In this document: positions 63,851 to 64,000 of the stretch, one piece after another | Numbering within the stretch: position 1 is the stretch's first letter | Layout of the letters: each line of letters opens with the position of its first letter | Source of the DNA: Paenibacillus sp. MSJ-34 | Lineage (GTDB): Bacteria > Bacillota > Bacilli > Paenibacillales > Paenibacillaceae | Direction of reading: 5' to 3' | Assembly: GCF_018918005.1 (NCBI RefSeq) | Contig: NZ_JAHLPR010000004.1 | Location: forward strand, 62,001-126,000 | DNA: 64,000 bases | Position numbers and translations under genes: made by a program | The notes under the pieces: model-generated | Told to the model about the DNA's origin: nothing | Databases searched by the model: none | What the model saw: the letters and a program-made list of their open reading frames with translations, nothing else

Positions 63851-64000
63851 GCAAACTGTGGGGCGGACGTTTTACGAAACAAACCGATCAATTGGTAGAA
63901 GAATACACAGCGTCGATCTTATTCGATAAAGAGCTCGCGGAGGAAGATATCCAAGGCAGCTTGGCTCATGTGACCATGCTGGGCAAATGCGGCATACTGC
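63847..64000 (+). CDS. argH: Argininosuccinate lyase, N-terminal part (3' end outside window)
   Basis: 51 residues are visible: [37 protein letters not shown] and [11 protein letters not shown]. This is the standard start of ArgH, which releases arginine and fumarate. The gene runs off the right edge. Confidence 0.95.

Overview
The window looks like a chromosomal segment of a motile, spore-former-type Gram-positive bacterium of the Paenibacillus group. Reasons: a degS-degU pair next to comFA-comFC and a yvyF-flgM-flgN-flgK-flgL-yviE-fliW-csrA-flaG-fliD-fliS-hag run, then hpf-secA-prfB, in the Bacillus/Paenibacillus order; strong AGGAGG-type ribosome sites with GTG and TTG starts; and sigma-D-type flagellar promoters. 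The gene pattern is clear; the genus is inferred.

Layout. 1-4942: the end of a sensor kinase and an RND exporter with its lipoprotein adaptor. 4943-5585: non-coding, with several hairpins, one resembling an IS200/IS605 right end. 5586-10303: a secreted phosphodiester-glycosidase-type protein and degSU. 10304-14960: a small membrane protein, a repeat cluster, a deleted pseudogene and the comF competence genes. 14967-23831: late flagellar genes with FlgM, FliW/CsrA and flagellin. 23836-50877: one long, same-strand flagellin-modification locus. 50935-56946: cold-shock protein, hibernation factor, secA, prfB (with its programmed frameshift) and a YitT membrane protein. 56966-64000: an arginine operon argC-J-B-D-F-G-H (argH cut by the window end) behind an ARG-box promoter and a possible leader peptide.

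The flagellin-modification locus is the part worth most attention. It holds a Maf-type flagellin glycosyltransferase, all enzymes expected for CMP-pseudaminic acid (PseB, C, H, G, I and F-like), and a second nonulosonate route made of a synthase without the SAF domain plus a CMP-synthetase fused to a KdsC-like phosphatase. It also holds four proteins that share a tethered Rossmann-like domain in different positions, a triple-domain methyltransferase/pyruvyltransferase, and a six-gene block resembling a LuxC/LuxE fatty-acyl reductase system (ACP, AMP ligase, iron alcohol dehydrogenase, LuxE, GNAT, LuxC) inserted between pseH and pseF. A FliB-type flagellin lysine methylase closes it. The simplest reading is a flagellin carrying two nonulosonic acids or a long glycan, an unusual reduced acyl group, a methylated and possibly pyruvylated sugar, and methyl-lysine.

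Base composition falls sharply inside flgL near 18.45 kb, is about 40-45% GC through most of the flagellar and Pse genes, drops to roughly 30% between about 27 and 37 kb, and returns to about 57% at secA. This suggests that filament genes and glycan genes were exchanged as a block. All genes read on the plus strand. I saw no tRNA, rRNA, CRISPR array or intact transposase.
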